A stretch of DNA of 55,803 bases from Hyphomicrobiales bacterium. Lineage in GTDB: Bacteria > Pseudomonadota > Alphaproteobacteria > Rhizobiales > Ancalomicrobiaceae. This document shows positions 7,651 to 16,080 of this stretch, piece after piece. The first letter of the stretch is position 1. The number at the start of each line of letters is the position of its first letter. The stretch lies in contig JAJTBO010000023.1 in the NCBI GenBank assembly GCA_021286855.1, positions 1 through 55,803 on the forward strand, written 5' to 3'. A program made the translations under genes and the position numbers. The notes under the pieces are model-generated. The model worked only from the letters and a program-made list of their open reading frames with translations, was not told the DNA's origin and did no database searches.

Positions 7651-8631
7651 ATGATGCTCGATCCGGACGCGATCGCCGACCGACGCCGCCTCAAGCGGCG
7701 TCTCGGCTTCTGGCGCATCGCGGCGATCGTGTTGGCGGTGGTCGCGGCGGGCGCCGTCGTGGCGCGTTTCGATCTTCTCGGCGGCAAGGACGGGAAGGCG
7801 CATGTCGCGCGTATCGCCGTCACCGGTCTGATGGTCCCCGACGCGAAATTGATCGAGATGATCGACGGCCTCGCCAAATCCGACGCGGTCAAGGGCGTGG
7901 TGGTCGACATCGACAGCCCCGGCGGCGCGACGACGGCGGGCGAGGCGGTCTACGGCGCGCTGCGTCGTCTTTCCGAAAAGAAGCCGACGGCCGCCTGGAT
8001 CGGCACGCTCGGCGCGTCGGCGGCCTATATGGCGGCGCTCGGCGCCGATCACGTCGTCGTGCGGCGCTCGGCGCTGACCGGCTCGATCGGCGTCTTGGTG
8101 CAGTGGCCGGACGTCTCGAAGCTGCTCGACACGATCGGGGTGCGCTACGAGGACGTGAAGTCGTCGCCGATGAAGGCGGAGCCGACGCCGTTCAAGCCGA
8201 CCTCGCCGGAGGCGCGGGCGATGCTCGATCGGGCGATCCGCGACACCTACGAATGGTTCGTCGGCCTCGTCGCCGAGCGGCGCGGCCTCGACAGGGCCCG
8301 CGCGCTGGAGCTCGCCGACGGGCGGGTGGTGACCGGCCATCAGGCTCTGGACTTGAAACTCGTCGACGAAATCGGCGAAGAGAGCGTCGCGATCGCCTGG
8401 CTCGAGGGCAAGGGGGTGGCCAAAGGCCTGCCGATCCGCGACCACAAACCGAAGAAGGCGACGGCGTGGAGCGTCCTCGAAGACGCCTCGGCGGCGGCGA
8501 CGCGGGGCGTCGCGTCCGCTCTGGGCCTCGCAGATGGGATCGCGGCGATCGGCTCGCTTGACGGACTGCAGTCCGTTTGGCACCTTTCCCAAGGCGAAAA
8601 TCCGAGAGATTTCGGGGGGATCCGTCGATGA
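7651..8631 (+). CDS. sppA: S49 family signal peptide peptidase SppA-like
   Basis: Membrane-anchored serine protease of 326 residues, of the short single-domain SppA type that digests cleaved signal peptides at the inner membrane. One transmembrane helix (about 22-40) precedes the protease domain. The S49 signature [16 protein letters not shown] is present; the nucleophile is S123 in GTLGASAAY and the general base K175 in SSPMKAE, 52 residues apart as in Bacillus SppA. The ribosome site GGAGG lies just upstream. Its stop codon overlaps the start of ihfB (ATGA), so the two are translationally coupled. A 150-residue helical tail with an Ala-rich stretch ends the protein. Confidence 0.9.
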   Translation: MMLDPDAIADRRRLKRRLGFWRIAAIVLAVVAAGAVVARFDLLGGKDGKAHVARIAVTGLMVPDAKLIEMIDGLAKSDAVKGVVVDIDSPGGATTAGEAVYGALRRLSEKKPTAAWIGTLGASAAYMAALGADHVVVRRSALTGSIGVLVQWPDVSKLLDTIGVRYEDVKSSPMKAEPTPFKPTSPEARAMLDRAIRDTYEWFVGLVAERRGLDRARALELADGRVVTGHQALDLKLVDEIGEESVAIAWLEGKGVAKGLPIRDHKPKKATAWSVLEDASAAATRGVASALGLADGIAAIGSLDGLQSVWHLSQGENPRDFGGIRR

Positions 8632-8924
8632 TCAAGTCCGAGCTGGTGAGCCGGTTGGCCGAGCGCAATCCGCATCTCTACCAGCGCGACGTCGAACACA
8701 TCGTCAACGCCGTCCTCGACGAGATCACGGGGGCGTTGACGCGCGGCGATCGCGTCGAACTGCGCGGCTTCGGCGCCTTTTCGGTGAAGAACCGTCCTGC
8801 GCGCACCGGGCGCAATCCGCGCACCGGCGAAAAGGTCGCGGTGACCGAGAAATACGTGCCGTTCTTCAAGACCGGCAAGGAGATGCGCGAGCGTCTCAAC
8901 GACGGCGAAGATCTCGGCGACTGA
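8628..8924 (+). CDS. ihfB: Integration host factor beta subunit
   Basis: DNA-bending protein of 98 residues that pairs with IHF-alpha to bend DNA at specific sites in recombination, replication and transcription. The HU/IHF fold is complete: [17 protein letters not shown], the dimer core [22 protein letters not shown] in two adjacent parts, and the intercalating-proline arm RNPRTGEKV (about 60-68). The arginine/proline pattern and the sppA neighbour favour the beta subunit over HU or IHF-alpha. The start at 8628 overlaps the sppA stop by four bases and has a G-rich ribosome site (GGGGGGA). Confidence 0.94.
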   Translation: MIKSELVSRLAERNPHLYQRDVEHIVNAVLDEITGALTRGDRVELRGFGAFSVKNRPARTGRNPRTGEKVAVTEKYVPFFKTGKEMRERLNDGEDLGD

Positions 8925-8971
8925 CGCCGCGATCGACGTCGGCGGTGGTCGGACGAGAGGGGAAAACGCCC

Positions 8972-9331
8972 ATGAAGCGCATTCTGACCTGGCTCCTGGC
9001 GCTGCCGATCGGCGTCGTCGTGGTGGCGCTCTCCGTCGCCAACCGGCGGCCGGCGACGCTGTCGCTCGATCCGTTCCGCCCGGAAGATCCGGCGCTCGCG
9101 GTGACGATCCCGCTGTTCGTCCTGCCGCTGGCGGCGATGATTCTCGGCGTGATCTTCGGCGGCGTCGCGGTCTGGTTCGGACAGGGCAAGCACCGCAAGG
9201 CGGCGCGAATCGGCCGGCGGGCGGTGGCCAAGGCGGAAGCGGAGCGGGCCGAACTGGCGGCCAAGGTCGCCGAACGCGACGGCGTCGTCGCCTCGCTCGC
9301 GTTGCCGGGGCCGGGCGCCAAGGCGGCGTGA
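8972..9331 (+). CDS. LapA (DUF1049) domain membrane protein
   Basis: Small inner-membrane protein of 119 residues resembling lipopolysaccharide assembly protein A. Two hydrophobic helices are visible (about 5-23, ILTWLLALPIGVVVVALSVA, and about 45-68, with GVIFGGVAVWFGQGKHRK), followed by a basic cytoplasmic helix rich in Ala, Lys and Arg (about 72-110), as in LapA proteins. In enterobacteria LapA with LapB controls LpxC turnover; that role is not shown here since no lapB is adjacent. It lies 47 bases after ihfB on the same strand, probably in the sppA-ihfB operon, an order also common in related genomes. Confidence 0.75.
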   Translation: MKRILTWLLALPIGVVVVALSVANRRPATLSLDPFRPEDPALAVTIPLFVLPLAAMILGVIFGGVAVWFGQGKHRKAARIGRRAVAKAEAERAELAAKVAERDGVVASLALPGPGAKAA

Positions 9332-9365
9332 GCCGTACGATTTCACAGATTGAAGGGTCTCTTCG

Positions 9366-10349
9366 ATGATCGTCGTCGATTCGGAGGCGATCGATCGCGT
9401 GCTGACGCGCGCGTCGATGGTCGAGGCGCTGCGCGCCGGCTTTCGTGAAGCGGTGGTGACGCCGGTCCGGCATCATCACCCGATGGCGCGGGTGGGCGAA
9501 GCCGACGCGATGCTGCTCTTGATGCCGGCGTGGAGCGACACGAGCGAAACGCTGAGCGACGACGCCGTCATGGGCGTCAAGATCGTCTCGGTGACGCCGG
9601 GCAACGCGGCGCGCGGGCTCGCTTCGGTGGTGGGAACCTATGTGCTGATGTCGGGGGTGACCGGCGCGCCGCTCGCCGTGCTCGACGGGACGCGGCTGAC
9701 GCTGTGGCGCACCGCCGGGGCCTCGGCGCTGGCGGCCGACGCCCTGGCGCGGCGCGACGCGCGGCGGCTGGTCGCGGTCGGGGCGGGCGCGCTCGCCGAA
9801 CATCTGATCGAAGCGCATGCGGCGATCCGGCCCATCGAAGAAGTGGCGATCTGGAACCGTTCGGCCGACAAGGCCGAGGCGCTGGCGGCGAAATTCGCCG
9901 GCCGCGCCTTCGGGGTGCGGGCGACGACCGATCTCGAGGCGGCGGTGCGCGCCGCCGACGTGGTCACCTGCGCCACCATGTCGGCGACGCCGATCGTGAA
10001 GGGCGCGTGGCTGAAGCCGGGGGCGCATCTCGACCTCGTCGGCGGCTATACGCCGGCGATGCGCGAGGCCGACGACGAGGCGGTGCGGCGGGCGCGGGTC
10101 TTCGTCGACACCCGCGCCGGGGCGTTGAAGGAGGCGGGCGATCTCACCCAGCCGATCGCGAGCGGAACGCTTCGCGTCGAGGACGTCGTCGGCGAGCTCG
10201 CCGATCTCTGTCGGGACGGGGCGGTGGGACGCGGCGGGGAGGACGAGATCACGCTGTTCAAGTCGGTCGGCACGGCGCTCGAGGATCTGGTCGCGGCGCG
10301 GCTCGTCCATCGCGCCGTGGTCGCCGCCGACATGGTCAACGATTCGTAA
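9366..10349 (+). CDS. Ornithine cyclodeaminase / mu-crystallin family protein
   Basis: NAD(P)-dependent enzyme of 327 residues in the ornithine cyclodeaminase/mu-crystallin family, which covers ornithine cyclodeaminases, alanine dehydrogenases and ketimine reductases. Family landmarks are MARVGEADAMLLLMPAW, MGVKIVSVTPGNAARGL with the substrate-contact Lys, GTRLTLWRTAGASALAADAL, the nucleotide-binding stretch LVAVGAGALAEHLIEAH (in place of GxGxQA) and LKPGAHLDLVGGYTP. The exact substrate cannot be told. The N-terminus starts directly on the fold and the start at 9366 has an AAGG ribosome site. It lies 34 bases after the LapA-type gene. Confidence 0.85.
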   Translation: MIVVDSEAIDRVLTRASMVEALRAGFREAVVTPVRHHHPMARVGEADAMLLLMPAWSDTSETLSDDAVMGVKIVSVTPGNAARGLASVVGTYVLMSGVTGAPLAVLDGTRLTLWRTAGASALAADALARRDARRLVAVGAGALAEHLIEAHAAIRPIEEVAIWNRSADKAEALAAKFAGRAFGVRATTDLEAAVRAADVVTCATMSATPIVKGAWLKPGAHLDLVGGYTPAMREADDEAVRRARVFVDTRAGALKEAGDLTQPIASGTLRVEDVVGELADLCRDGAVGRGGEDEITLFKSVGTALEDLVAARLVHRAVVAADMVNDS

Positions 10350-10405
10350 ACGAAACCGGGGCAGGCTCGGTTCGTTTCCGGCTGTCTTCGACGAGGGATT
10401 CCGCC

Positions 10406-11314
10406 ATGCGCTCCCGCCTTTTCGCTTCGCTCTTCCTCTTCGTCGCGACGGTCGCGCCGGCCGGCGCGCAGAGCACGGGCGAGGAGGGGACGAGCGAGAT
10501 GGCGAAGGCGCGGGCGGCCCTGCCGGCGAACGCCGCCAAGGCGTTGTTCGGGGGCGCGCGCGAACCGGCGCCGATGGCGGCGCGGTCGATCGGGGCCTAT
10601 GCGCGAGGCTGTCTGGCCGGCGCGGTGGCGTTGCCGGTCGACGGGGCGGCGTGGCAGGTGATGCGGCTGTCGCGCAATCGCAACTGGGGCCATCCGGCGT
10701 TGGTCGCCTTCCTCGAACGCTTCGCGGCGAAGGGGCGGTCGGTCGGCTGGCCGGGGCTTCTGGTCGGCGACATGTCGCAGCCGCGTGGCGGACCGATGTT
10801 GACCGGCCACGCCAGCCACCAGTTGGGGCTCGACGCCGACATCTGGTTCTCGCCGATGCCGGACCGGACGCTCTCGACGCAGGAGCGCGAGACGATCTCG
10901 GCCGTGTCGATGGTCGACATGGCCAAGCGCGAGCTCGACCGGTCGAAATGGACGGACACGCGGGCGAAGCTGGTGCGCGAGGCGGCGCGGGACCCGCAAG
11001 TCGCGCGGATCTTCGTCAATCCGCCGATCAAGAAGGCGCTGTGCGACTGGGAGAGCGGCGACCGGCATTGGCTCGGCAAGGTCCGGCCCTGGTACGGCCA
11101 CAACTACCACTTCCACGTCCGGCTCGCCTGCCCCGACGGCGAGGAGGCCTGCAAGGATCAGGATCCGCCGCCCTCGGGCGACGGCTGCGGCAAGGATCTC
11201 GCGTGGTGGCTGGGGCCGGAGCCGTGGAAGCCGAGTCCGCCGGAGAAGCCGCGGCCGCCGTTGACGATGGACGATCTGCCGGCGGCCTGCCGCGAGGTGC
11301 TGGTGGCGCGCTGA
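10406..11314 (+). CDS. mepA: Penicillin-insensitive murein DD-endopeptidase MepA
   Basis: Zinc-dependent periplasmic endopeptidase of 302 residues (family M74) that cuts peptide cross-links in peptidoglycan. A signal peptide is evident (MRSRLFASLFLFVATVAPAGAQ, with cleavage near AGA-QS). The LAS-type metal motifs are HASHQLGLDADIW (His and Asp ligands) and the late HNYHFHVRL with the HxH ligands. A Pro-rich C-terminus follows, including Cys pairs that may form disulphides (CPDGEEAC, GCGKDL). The start at 10406 was chosen because it begins the signal peptide. The gene converges with the UPF0114 gene, with only four bases between the stop codons and no terminator. Confidence 0.93.
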   Translation: MRSRLFASLFLFVATVAPAGAQSTGEEGTSEMAKARAALPANAAKALFGGAREPAPMAARSIGAYARGCLAGAVALPVDGAAWQVMRLSRNRNWGHPALVAFLERFAAKGRSVGWPGLLVGDMSQPRGGPMLTGHASHQLGLDADIWFSPMPDRTLSTQERETISAVSMVDMAKRELDRSKWTDTRAKLVREAARDPQVARIFVNPPIKKALCDWESGDRHWLGKVRPWYGHNYHFHVRLACPDGEEACKDQDPPPSGDGCGKDLAWWLGPEPWKPSPPEKPRPPLTMDDLPAACREVLVAR

Positions 11315-11318
11315 GGCC

Positions 11319-11834
11319 TCAGTGCAGCGCTTCCTGCTTGTCGTGATGGCCGTGGATCTTGTCCATCAGCGCCAGCAGGACGCCGGACCCGACGAAGACG
11401 ACGTGGATGATCGTCATCCACATGATGTCGCGGTCGGTGTACTTGTTGATGTCCATGAAGATCTTCAGCAGATGGATGCCGGAGATCGCCACGATCGAGG
11501 CGATCAGCTTGATCTTGAGGGCGGCGAAGTCGACCTTGCCCTTCCAGTCGGGCTGGTCCTCGTGGTCGCCGACGTCGATCTTCGAGACGAAGTTCTCGTA
11601 GCCGGAGAAGATCACGATCAGCAGCAGATTGCCGGCGAGCGTCAGGTCGATCAACGACAGGATGGCGAGGACGGTCTGCGCCTCGGAGGCAGCCCAGAAG
11701 TGCAGGGCGAATTCGACGACGCCCTGGCCGAACTTGAGCATCAGGACGGCGAGCGCGCCGACGAGACCGACGTACATCGGCGCCATCAGCCAGCGGCTGG
11801 CGAACAGACCCCGTTCCAAAAACTTCTCGGCCAT
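11319..11834 (-). CDS. UPF0114 / TIGR00645 family inner-membrane protein
   Basis: Integral membrane protein of 171 residues of the YqhA-like UPF0114 family, function unknown. It begins MAEKFLERGLFASRWLMAPMY, the conserved family start, and shows about four hydrophobic helices (near 17-38, 55-80, 104-125 and 132-155), with conserved SLIDLTLAGNLLLIVIFSGY and KIKLIASIVAISGIHLLK. It ends in a His/Asp-rich tail (HGHHDKQEALH). The ATG at 11834 is preferred over the GTG at 11840 because it has GGGAC at proper spacing and matches family length. It lies downstream of the CHAD gene on the same strand. Confidence 0.88.
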   Translation of the reverse strand: MAEKFLERGLFASRWLMAPMYVGLVGALAVLMLKFGQGVVEFALHFWAASEAQTVLAILSLIDLTLAGNLLLIVIFSGYENFVSKIDVGDHEDQPDWKGKVDFAALKIKLIASIVAISGIHLLKIFMDINKYTDRDIMWMTIIHVVFVGSGVLLALMDKIHGHHDKQEALH

Positions 11835-11894
11835 CGACACGTCCCGTGATCCATCTGCGGCGCGACGCGCCTCTGTTGCGGTGCAGCGATCCTA

Positions 11895-12845
11895 TCAGAG
11901 TTCGCGCAACGCCTCCAACTCGCGCTCGAAGACGCGGGTGCGCAGGTCGTAGACCTCGCCGCCGAGATCGATGGCGATCTTGCGCAGTCTACGACGGCGA
12001 TGGGCGAGCAGTTCGAGCAGATCGTCGCGGCCTTCGCGCGGAGCGAGCAGCTCGGGTTCTTCCTCGAGCCGCTCCTTCATCACCGCGAGATCGTGCTCCT
12101 CGCCGAGGATCTCGCCGAGTTTCTCGAGGTCGGTCTGAATCGAGCGGCGGGTCACCGAGGTCTCGATCGGGACCATTTCGGAGAGATGGCGGCGCTGTTT
12201 GACGCGCTTGCGCCAGTCGTGCAGCGCCTCGCCGCCGGCGCCGTCCTCGATCTCGCGCCAGTCGCGGCGGCCGCGGCGGTAGCTCGCGGCCAGCGCGTCG
12301 GCGAGGAGACGCCCGCCCTCGAAGGAGGTCGGCAGCGAGCGGGCGTCGGCCTCGCAGGCGCGCAGACGCGCCGAGACCTGGGCGAAGGGCGGGGCGGCGT
12401 CGTGGGCGCGCTCGGCCAGCTCTTCGCAGCGGGCGAGGAACAGCCGGGTGGCGAGGGCGGCGCGGCCGTCGGCGCGTTCGTCGAGGCGGCGGGCCTCGGC
12501 GGCGAGCACGTCGGCGTCACGCGCCTCGGCGAGCAGCCGCGCGGTGTCGCGCACCTGCCGGATGCGGCCGTCGCGATTGGCCCCGGGCAGGGGGTCGAGG
12601 ACGAACCACAGGCTGCGCACGCGCTTCAGGTTGCGGCGGGTGGCGTGGATCACCTCCTGGCGCGGCAGGTCGGGGTCGCCGACGACGGCGCGCGCGGAGG
12701 TGATCTCGTCGATCAGGATGCGACGCAGGGCGCCGGCCAGGGTCTCGCCGGGACGCAGTCGCAGTCGCGCCTTGCCGACGGGGGAATGGGCGAAGATGTC
12801 CTCGGGGAGAGGCGTCGTCGGCGCTTCGAGGTCGGCGACGGTCAT
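11895..12845 (-). CDS. CHAD domain protein
   Basis: Alpha-helical protein of 316 residues with a CHAD domain (conserved histidine alpha-helical domain) that binds inorganic polyphosphate in characterised members. Typical elements are EVIHATRRNLKRVRSLWFVL with the conserved His and basic residues (about 65-84), EALHDWRKRVKQRRHLSEM with the second His (about 207-225) and LGEILGEEHDLAVMKERLEE. There is no CYTH/triphosphatase domain fused to it and no polyphosphate kinase nearby, so its partner is not visible. A GAGGG ribosome site precedes the ATG at 12845. The roughly 220 bases upstream hold no gene. Confidence 0.88.
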   Translation of the reverse strand: MTVADLEAPTTPLPEDIFAHSPVGKARLRLRPGETLAGALRRILIDEITSARAVVGDPDLPRQEVIHATRRNLKRVRSLWFVLDPLPGANRDGRIRQVRDTARLLAEARDADVLAAEARRLDERADGRAALATRLFLARCEELAERAHDAAPPFAQVSARLRACEADARSLPTSFEGGRLLADALAASYRRGRRDWREIEDGAGGEALHDWRKRVKQRRHLSEMVPIETSVTRRSIQTDLEKLGEILGEEHDLAVMKERLEEEPELLAPREGRDDLLELLAHRRRRLRKIAIDLGGEVYDLRTRVFERELEALREL

Positions 12846-13063
12846 GGGCGAACCCTCGCGGGACCGGAGGGAGAGGCGTCGATGATGGACGGGCGCGGCT
12901 CAACCGCAGGAATGCCGAAAGACTGCAACCGGGGTCTCCTCGTTCGACGCGTCCTTCTCCTTCTCCGGGCGAGAGGCGAGCATAGCACGATCTCGGAGAC
13001 GTCGTCGGCGGCGGATCTACGCGGTTTCTTCGACGGTAAGGTGACAGTCGCGGCCCGGCGGGC

Positions 13064-13381
13064 TCAATGCGGCGTTACCGCGTCGTCCTTGCGGGGCAGA
13101 GCGACGGCGATCAGACCGGCGCCGAGAACGCCGAACAGCGCCCAGGCGGGCGCGAGCCCGAGCGCCTCGACGACGAAGGCGTGGGTGGTCGGGCCGGCGG
13201 CGCGATCGAGCCAGGCTTCGAAGGCGGCGAGCGCGCCGGGCGCGAGATCGGTCCAGGTCGCCAACGTCGAGCCGATGATCGGCTTGGAGGCGGCGATGCT
13301 CTTCATCCCGTCGATCATCGCGGCGGCGAAGGCGGCGGCGAGCAGCCACAGACCGAGGGCGCGAACCGTGAAGCGAATCAT
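13064..13381 (-). CDS. Small conserved membrane protein, function unknown
   Basis: Hypothetical protein of 105 residues. Two membrane segments are visible (about 7-24, ALGLWLLAAAFAAAMIDG, and about 76-96, LAPAWALFGVLGAGLIAVAL), with a roughly 45-residue loop between them containing SIAASKPIIGSTL. Short two-helix proteins with the DGxKSIAAS-like segment occur widely in Hyphomicrobiales, sometimes labelled PetM-like without functional support. It lies upstream of and divergent from maeB, with 290 bases between. I assign no function. Confidence 0.65.
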   Translation of the reverse strand: MIRFTVRALGLWLLAAAFAAAMIDGMKSIAASKPIIGSTLATWTDLAPGALAAFEAWLDRAAGPTTHAFVVEALGLAPAWALFGVLGAGLIAVALPRKDDAVTPH

Positions 13382-13519
13382 GCCGTCCCTCCCTCTCGCG
13401 GCGCGACGCCGACACGCTTCTCTTTACGGCGGGGCGTGCGACGACGCAACGCGTCCGCGGACGCCGGAGCCGGGCCGGTGCTGCGATGCAGCATGAAAGA
13501 TTTTGATTTTTCAATCGAT

Positions 13520-13539
13520 TACGCGGGATTTCCTGCGTA
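13520..13539. promoter_or_regulatory. Imperfect palindrome upstream of maeB
   Basis: A 20-nt dyad with outer arms TACGC/GCGTA and inner GGA/TCC lies in the 290-base gap between the small membrane gene and maeB, next to an AT-rich stretch (13497-13520) that stands out from the GC-rich surroundings. It could be an operator for either divergent gene. Nothing else recognisable is seen in the gap. Confidence 0.3.
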
Positions 13540-13671
13540 GGTTCGTCTTGCTCGCGTCTCGAACGCGGATTAACCCTTGCGGCCGGTGGTCGCAGCCGAA
13601 AGTCGAATTTCGAGATTGTCGAGCGGAAGGGTCCGCTCGTCGAGCGCGCGCCACCCGAGCCGGAGCCATCG

Positions 13672-16011
13672 ATGACCAGCGAGCCCACTTCCGAGATCGC
13701 CGCTTCCTTCGCGGATCGTTCGCACAACGACGAGCTGGCGGAAGCGGCGCTGTTCTTCCATCAGAACCCGAGGCCCGGCAAGCTGGAGATCCAGGCGACC
13801 AAGCCGCTCGGCAATCAACGCGACCTGGCGCTGGCCTATTCGCCGGGCGTCGCCGCGCCCTGCCTCGCCATCAAGGACGATCCGGAGAAGGCCGACGCCT
13901 ATACGTCGCGCGCCAATCTCGTCGCGGTGGTCTCCAACGGCACCGCCGTGCTCGGGCTCGGCAACATCGGCCCGCTCGCCTCGAAGCCGGTGATGGAAGG
14001 CAAGGCGGTGCTCTTCAAGAAGTTCGCCGGCATCGACGTCTTCGACATCGAGGTCGACGCGCCCGAGGTCGAGAAGATGGTCGAGGTGGTGGCGGCGCTG
14101 GAGCCGACCTTCGGCGGCATCAACCTCGAGGACATCAAGGCGCCGGAGTGTTTCGAGGTCGAGCGTCTGTTGCGCGAGCGCATGAAGATCCCGGTGTTCC
14201 ACGACGATCAGCACGGCACGGCGATCATCGTCGCGGCGGCGATCCTGAATGGGCTCGAAATCGCAGGCAAGGCGCTGGCCGACGTCAAGATCGTCGCCTC
14301 GGGGGCGGGCGCGGCGGCGCTCGCCTGTCTCAACCTGCTGGTCTCGCTCGGCGCGCGGCGGGAGAACATCTGGGTCTGCGACCGCGAAGGCCTGGTCTAC
14401 GAGGGCCGCGTCGGCCACATGGACCCGTGGAAGGAGGTCTACGCCCAGAAGAGCGACAAGCGCGCGCTCGCCGAGGTGATCGAAGGCGCCGACGTGTTCC
14501 TCGGGCTCTCGGCCGGCGGCGTGCTCAAGCCGGAGCTCCTGAAGGCGATGGCCGATCGGCCGATGATCATGGCGCTCGCCAATCCGACGCCGGAGATCAT
14601 GCCGGATCTCGCCCGGGAAGTGCGCCCGGACGCGATGATCTGCACCGGCCGGTCCGACTTCCCCAATCAGGTCAACAACGTCCTGTGCTTCCCACACATC
14701 TTCCGCGGCGCGCTCGACTGCGGCGCGACGACGATCGACGAGGCGATGAAGCGCGCCGCGGTTCACGCCATCGCCGCTCTCGCCCATGAGGAAGCCGGCG
14801 ACGTGCGCAACGCCGAGGGCGGGCCGGCGGTGTTCGGGCCGGACTATCTGATCCCCTCGCCGTTCGATCGGCGGTTGATCCTGAGGATCGCGCCGGCGGT
14901 GGCCAAGGCCGCGATGGAATCGGGCGTGGCGCGGCGGCCGATCCGCGACTTCGAGGCCTACGAGGCGGAACTGACCCGCTTCGTCTTCCGCTCCGGCCTG
15001 ATCATGAAGCCGATCACCGCGGCGGCCAAGGCGACGCGGGAAAAGGCGAAGATCATCTATACCGACGGCGAGGACGAGCGGGTGCTGCGCGCCGCGCAGG
15101 TGTTGCTCGAGGAGGGCATCGCCCATCCGATCCTGATCGGGCGGCCGAAGGTGATCGAGGCGCGGTGCGAACGTTTCGGCCTGAAGATCCGCCCGAACGT
15201 CGAGTTCAAGGTCGTCGATCCGGCCAACGACCCGCGCTACAACGACTATGTCGATACCTATTTCGCCAAGATGGGCCGCAAGGGCGTCACCCCGGACGGG
15301 GCGAAGACGATCGTGCGCTCGAACACCACGGTGATCGGCGCGGTGGCGGTCGAACGCGGCGACGCCGACGCGCTGATCTGCGGTCTCGAAGGCGGCTTCG
15401 AGCGGCATCGCAAGGTGGTCAGCGACGTCATCGGCTTCGACAGTCCGGACATGGACTTCTCGACCGTGTCGCTCTTGATCGCGCAGAAGGGCGCGTGGTT
15501 CCTGACCGACACCTATGTGACGCCGGATCCGACCGGCGAGGAGATCGCCCACGCCACCATCCTGGCGGCGCGACACATCCGCCGCTTCGGCCTGGAGCCG
15601 AAGGCGGCGCTCCTGTCGGCGTCGAACTTCGGTTCGCGCGATCTGCCGTCGGCACGCAAGATGCGGCAGGCGCTGGAGATCGTGCGGGAGCACGATCCGG
15701 CGCTCGAGGTCGACGGCGAAATGCACGGCGACGCGGCGCTGGTCAGGGCGATCCGCGAGCGCGTCATGCCCGAGACGACGTTGAAGAGCGACGCCAACCT
15801 CCTGGTCTTCCCCTCGCTCGACGCGGCCAACATCGCGCTCAACCTGATCAAGGCGATGACCGACGCGCTGCACGTCGGACCGCTGCTGCTCGGGGCGGCG
15901 AAGCCGGCGCACATCCTCACCCCCTCGGTGACGTCGCGCGGCGTCGTCAACATGTCGACGCTCGCCGCGGTCGAAGCGATGTCGCGGCGGCGGGCCGACG
16001 GGCGGTTCTGA
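13672..16011 (+). CDS. maeB: NADP-dependent malic enzyme with phosphotransacetylase-like domain
   Basis: Large malic enzyme of 779 residues that converts malate to pyruvate and CO2 with NADP+, feeding gluconeogenesis and NADPH supply. The malic enzyme core occupies about 20-430: [32 protein letters not shown] (metal/substrate site) and the nucleotide-binding [17 protein letters not shown]. The C-terminal 330 residues resemble phosphate acetyltransferase ([17 protein letters not shown] at the end) and in this MaeB family act as a regulatory, acetyl-CoA-sensing domain rather than an active transacetylase. Length is normal. A GGAG ribosome site precedes the ATG. The acetate permease operon elsewhere in the window is metabolically related but not linked. 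Confidence 0.96.
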   Translation: MTSEPTSEIAASFADRSHNDELAEAALFFHQNPRPGKLEIQATKPLGNQRDLALAYSPGVAAPCLAIKDDPEKADAYTSRANLVAVVSNGTAVLGLGNIGPLASKPVMEGKAVLFKKFAGIDVFDIEVDAPEVEKMVEVVAALEPTFGGINLEDIKAPECFEVERLLRERMKIPVFHDDQHGTAIIVAAAILNGLEIAGKALADVKIVASGAGAAALACLNLLVSLGARRENIWVCDREGLVYEGRVGHMDPWKEVYAQKSDKRALAEVIEGADVFLGLSAGGVLKPELLKAMADRPMIMALANPTPEIMPDLAREVRPDAMICTGRSDFPNQVNNVLCFPHIFRGALDCGATTIDEAMKRAAVHAIAALAHEEAGDVRNAEGGPAVFGPDYLIPSPFDRRLILRIAPAVAKAAMESGVARRPIRDFEAYEAELTRFVFRSGLIMKPITAAAKATREKAKIIYTDGEDERVLRAAQVLLEEGIAHPILIGRPKVIEARCERFGLKIRPNVEFKVVDPANDPRYNDYVDTYFAKMGRKGVTPDGAKTIVRSNTTVIGAVAVERGDADALICGLEGGFERHRKVVSDVIGFDSPDMDFSTVSLLIAQKGAWFLTDTYVTPDPTGEEIAHATILAARHIRRFGLEPKAALLSASNFGSRDLPSARKMRQALEIVREHDPALEVDGEMHGDAALVRAIRERVMPETTLKSDANLLVFPSLDAANIALNLIKAMTDALHVGPLLLGAAKPAHILTPSVTSRGVVNMSTLAAVEAMSRRRADGRF

Positions 16012-16080
16012 GCCTGCCGGTTCGGTTAACCCCGCCTTAAAACGCCCCCATTACCCTCCCATCAGGGAGATCGCGGACGC

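Noticed and set aside
13570-15912. A 780-codon open frame opposite maeB
   Set aside because: Composition is dominated by Arg, Asp and His from reading maeB backwards, with no domain or start site; maeB on the plus strand is certain.
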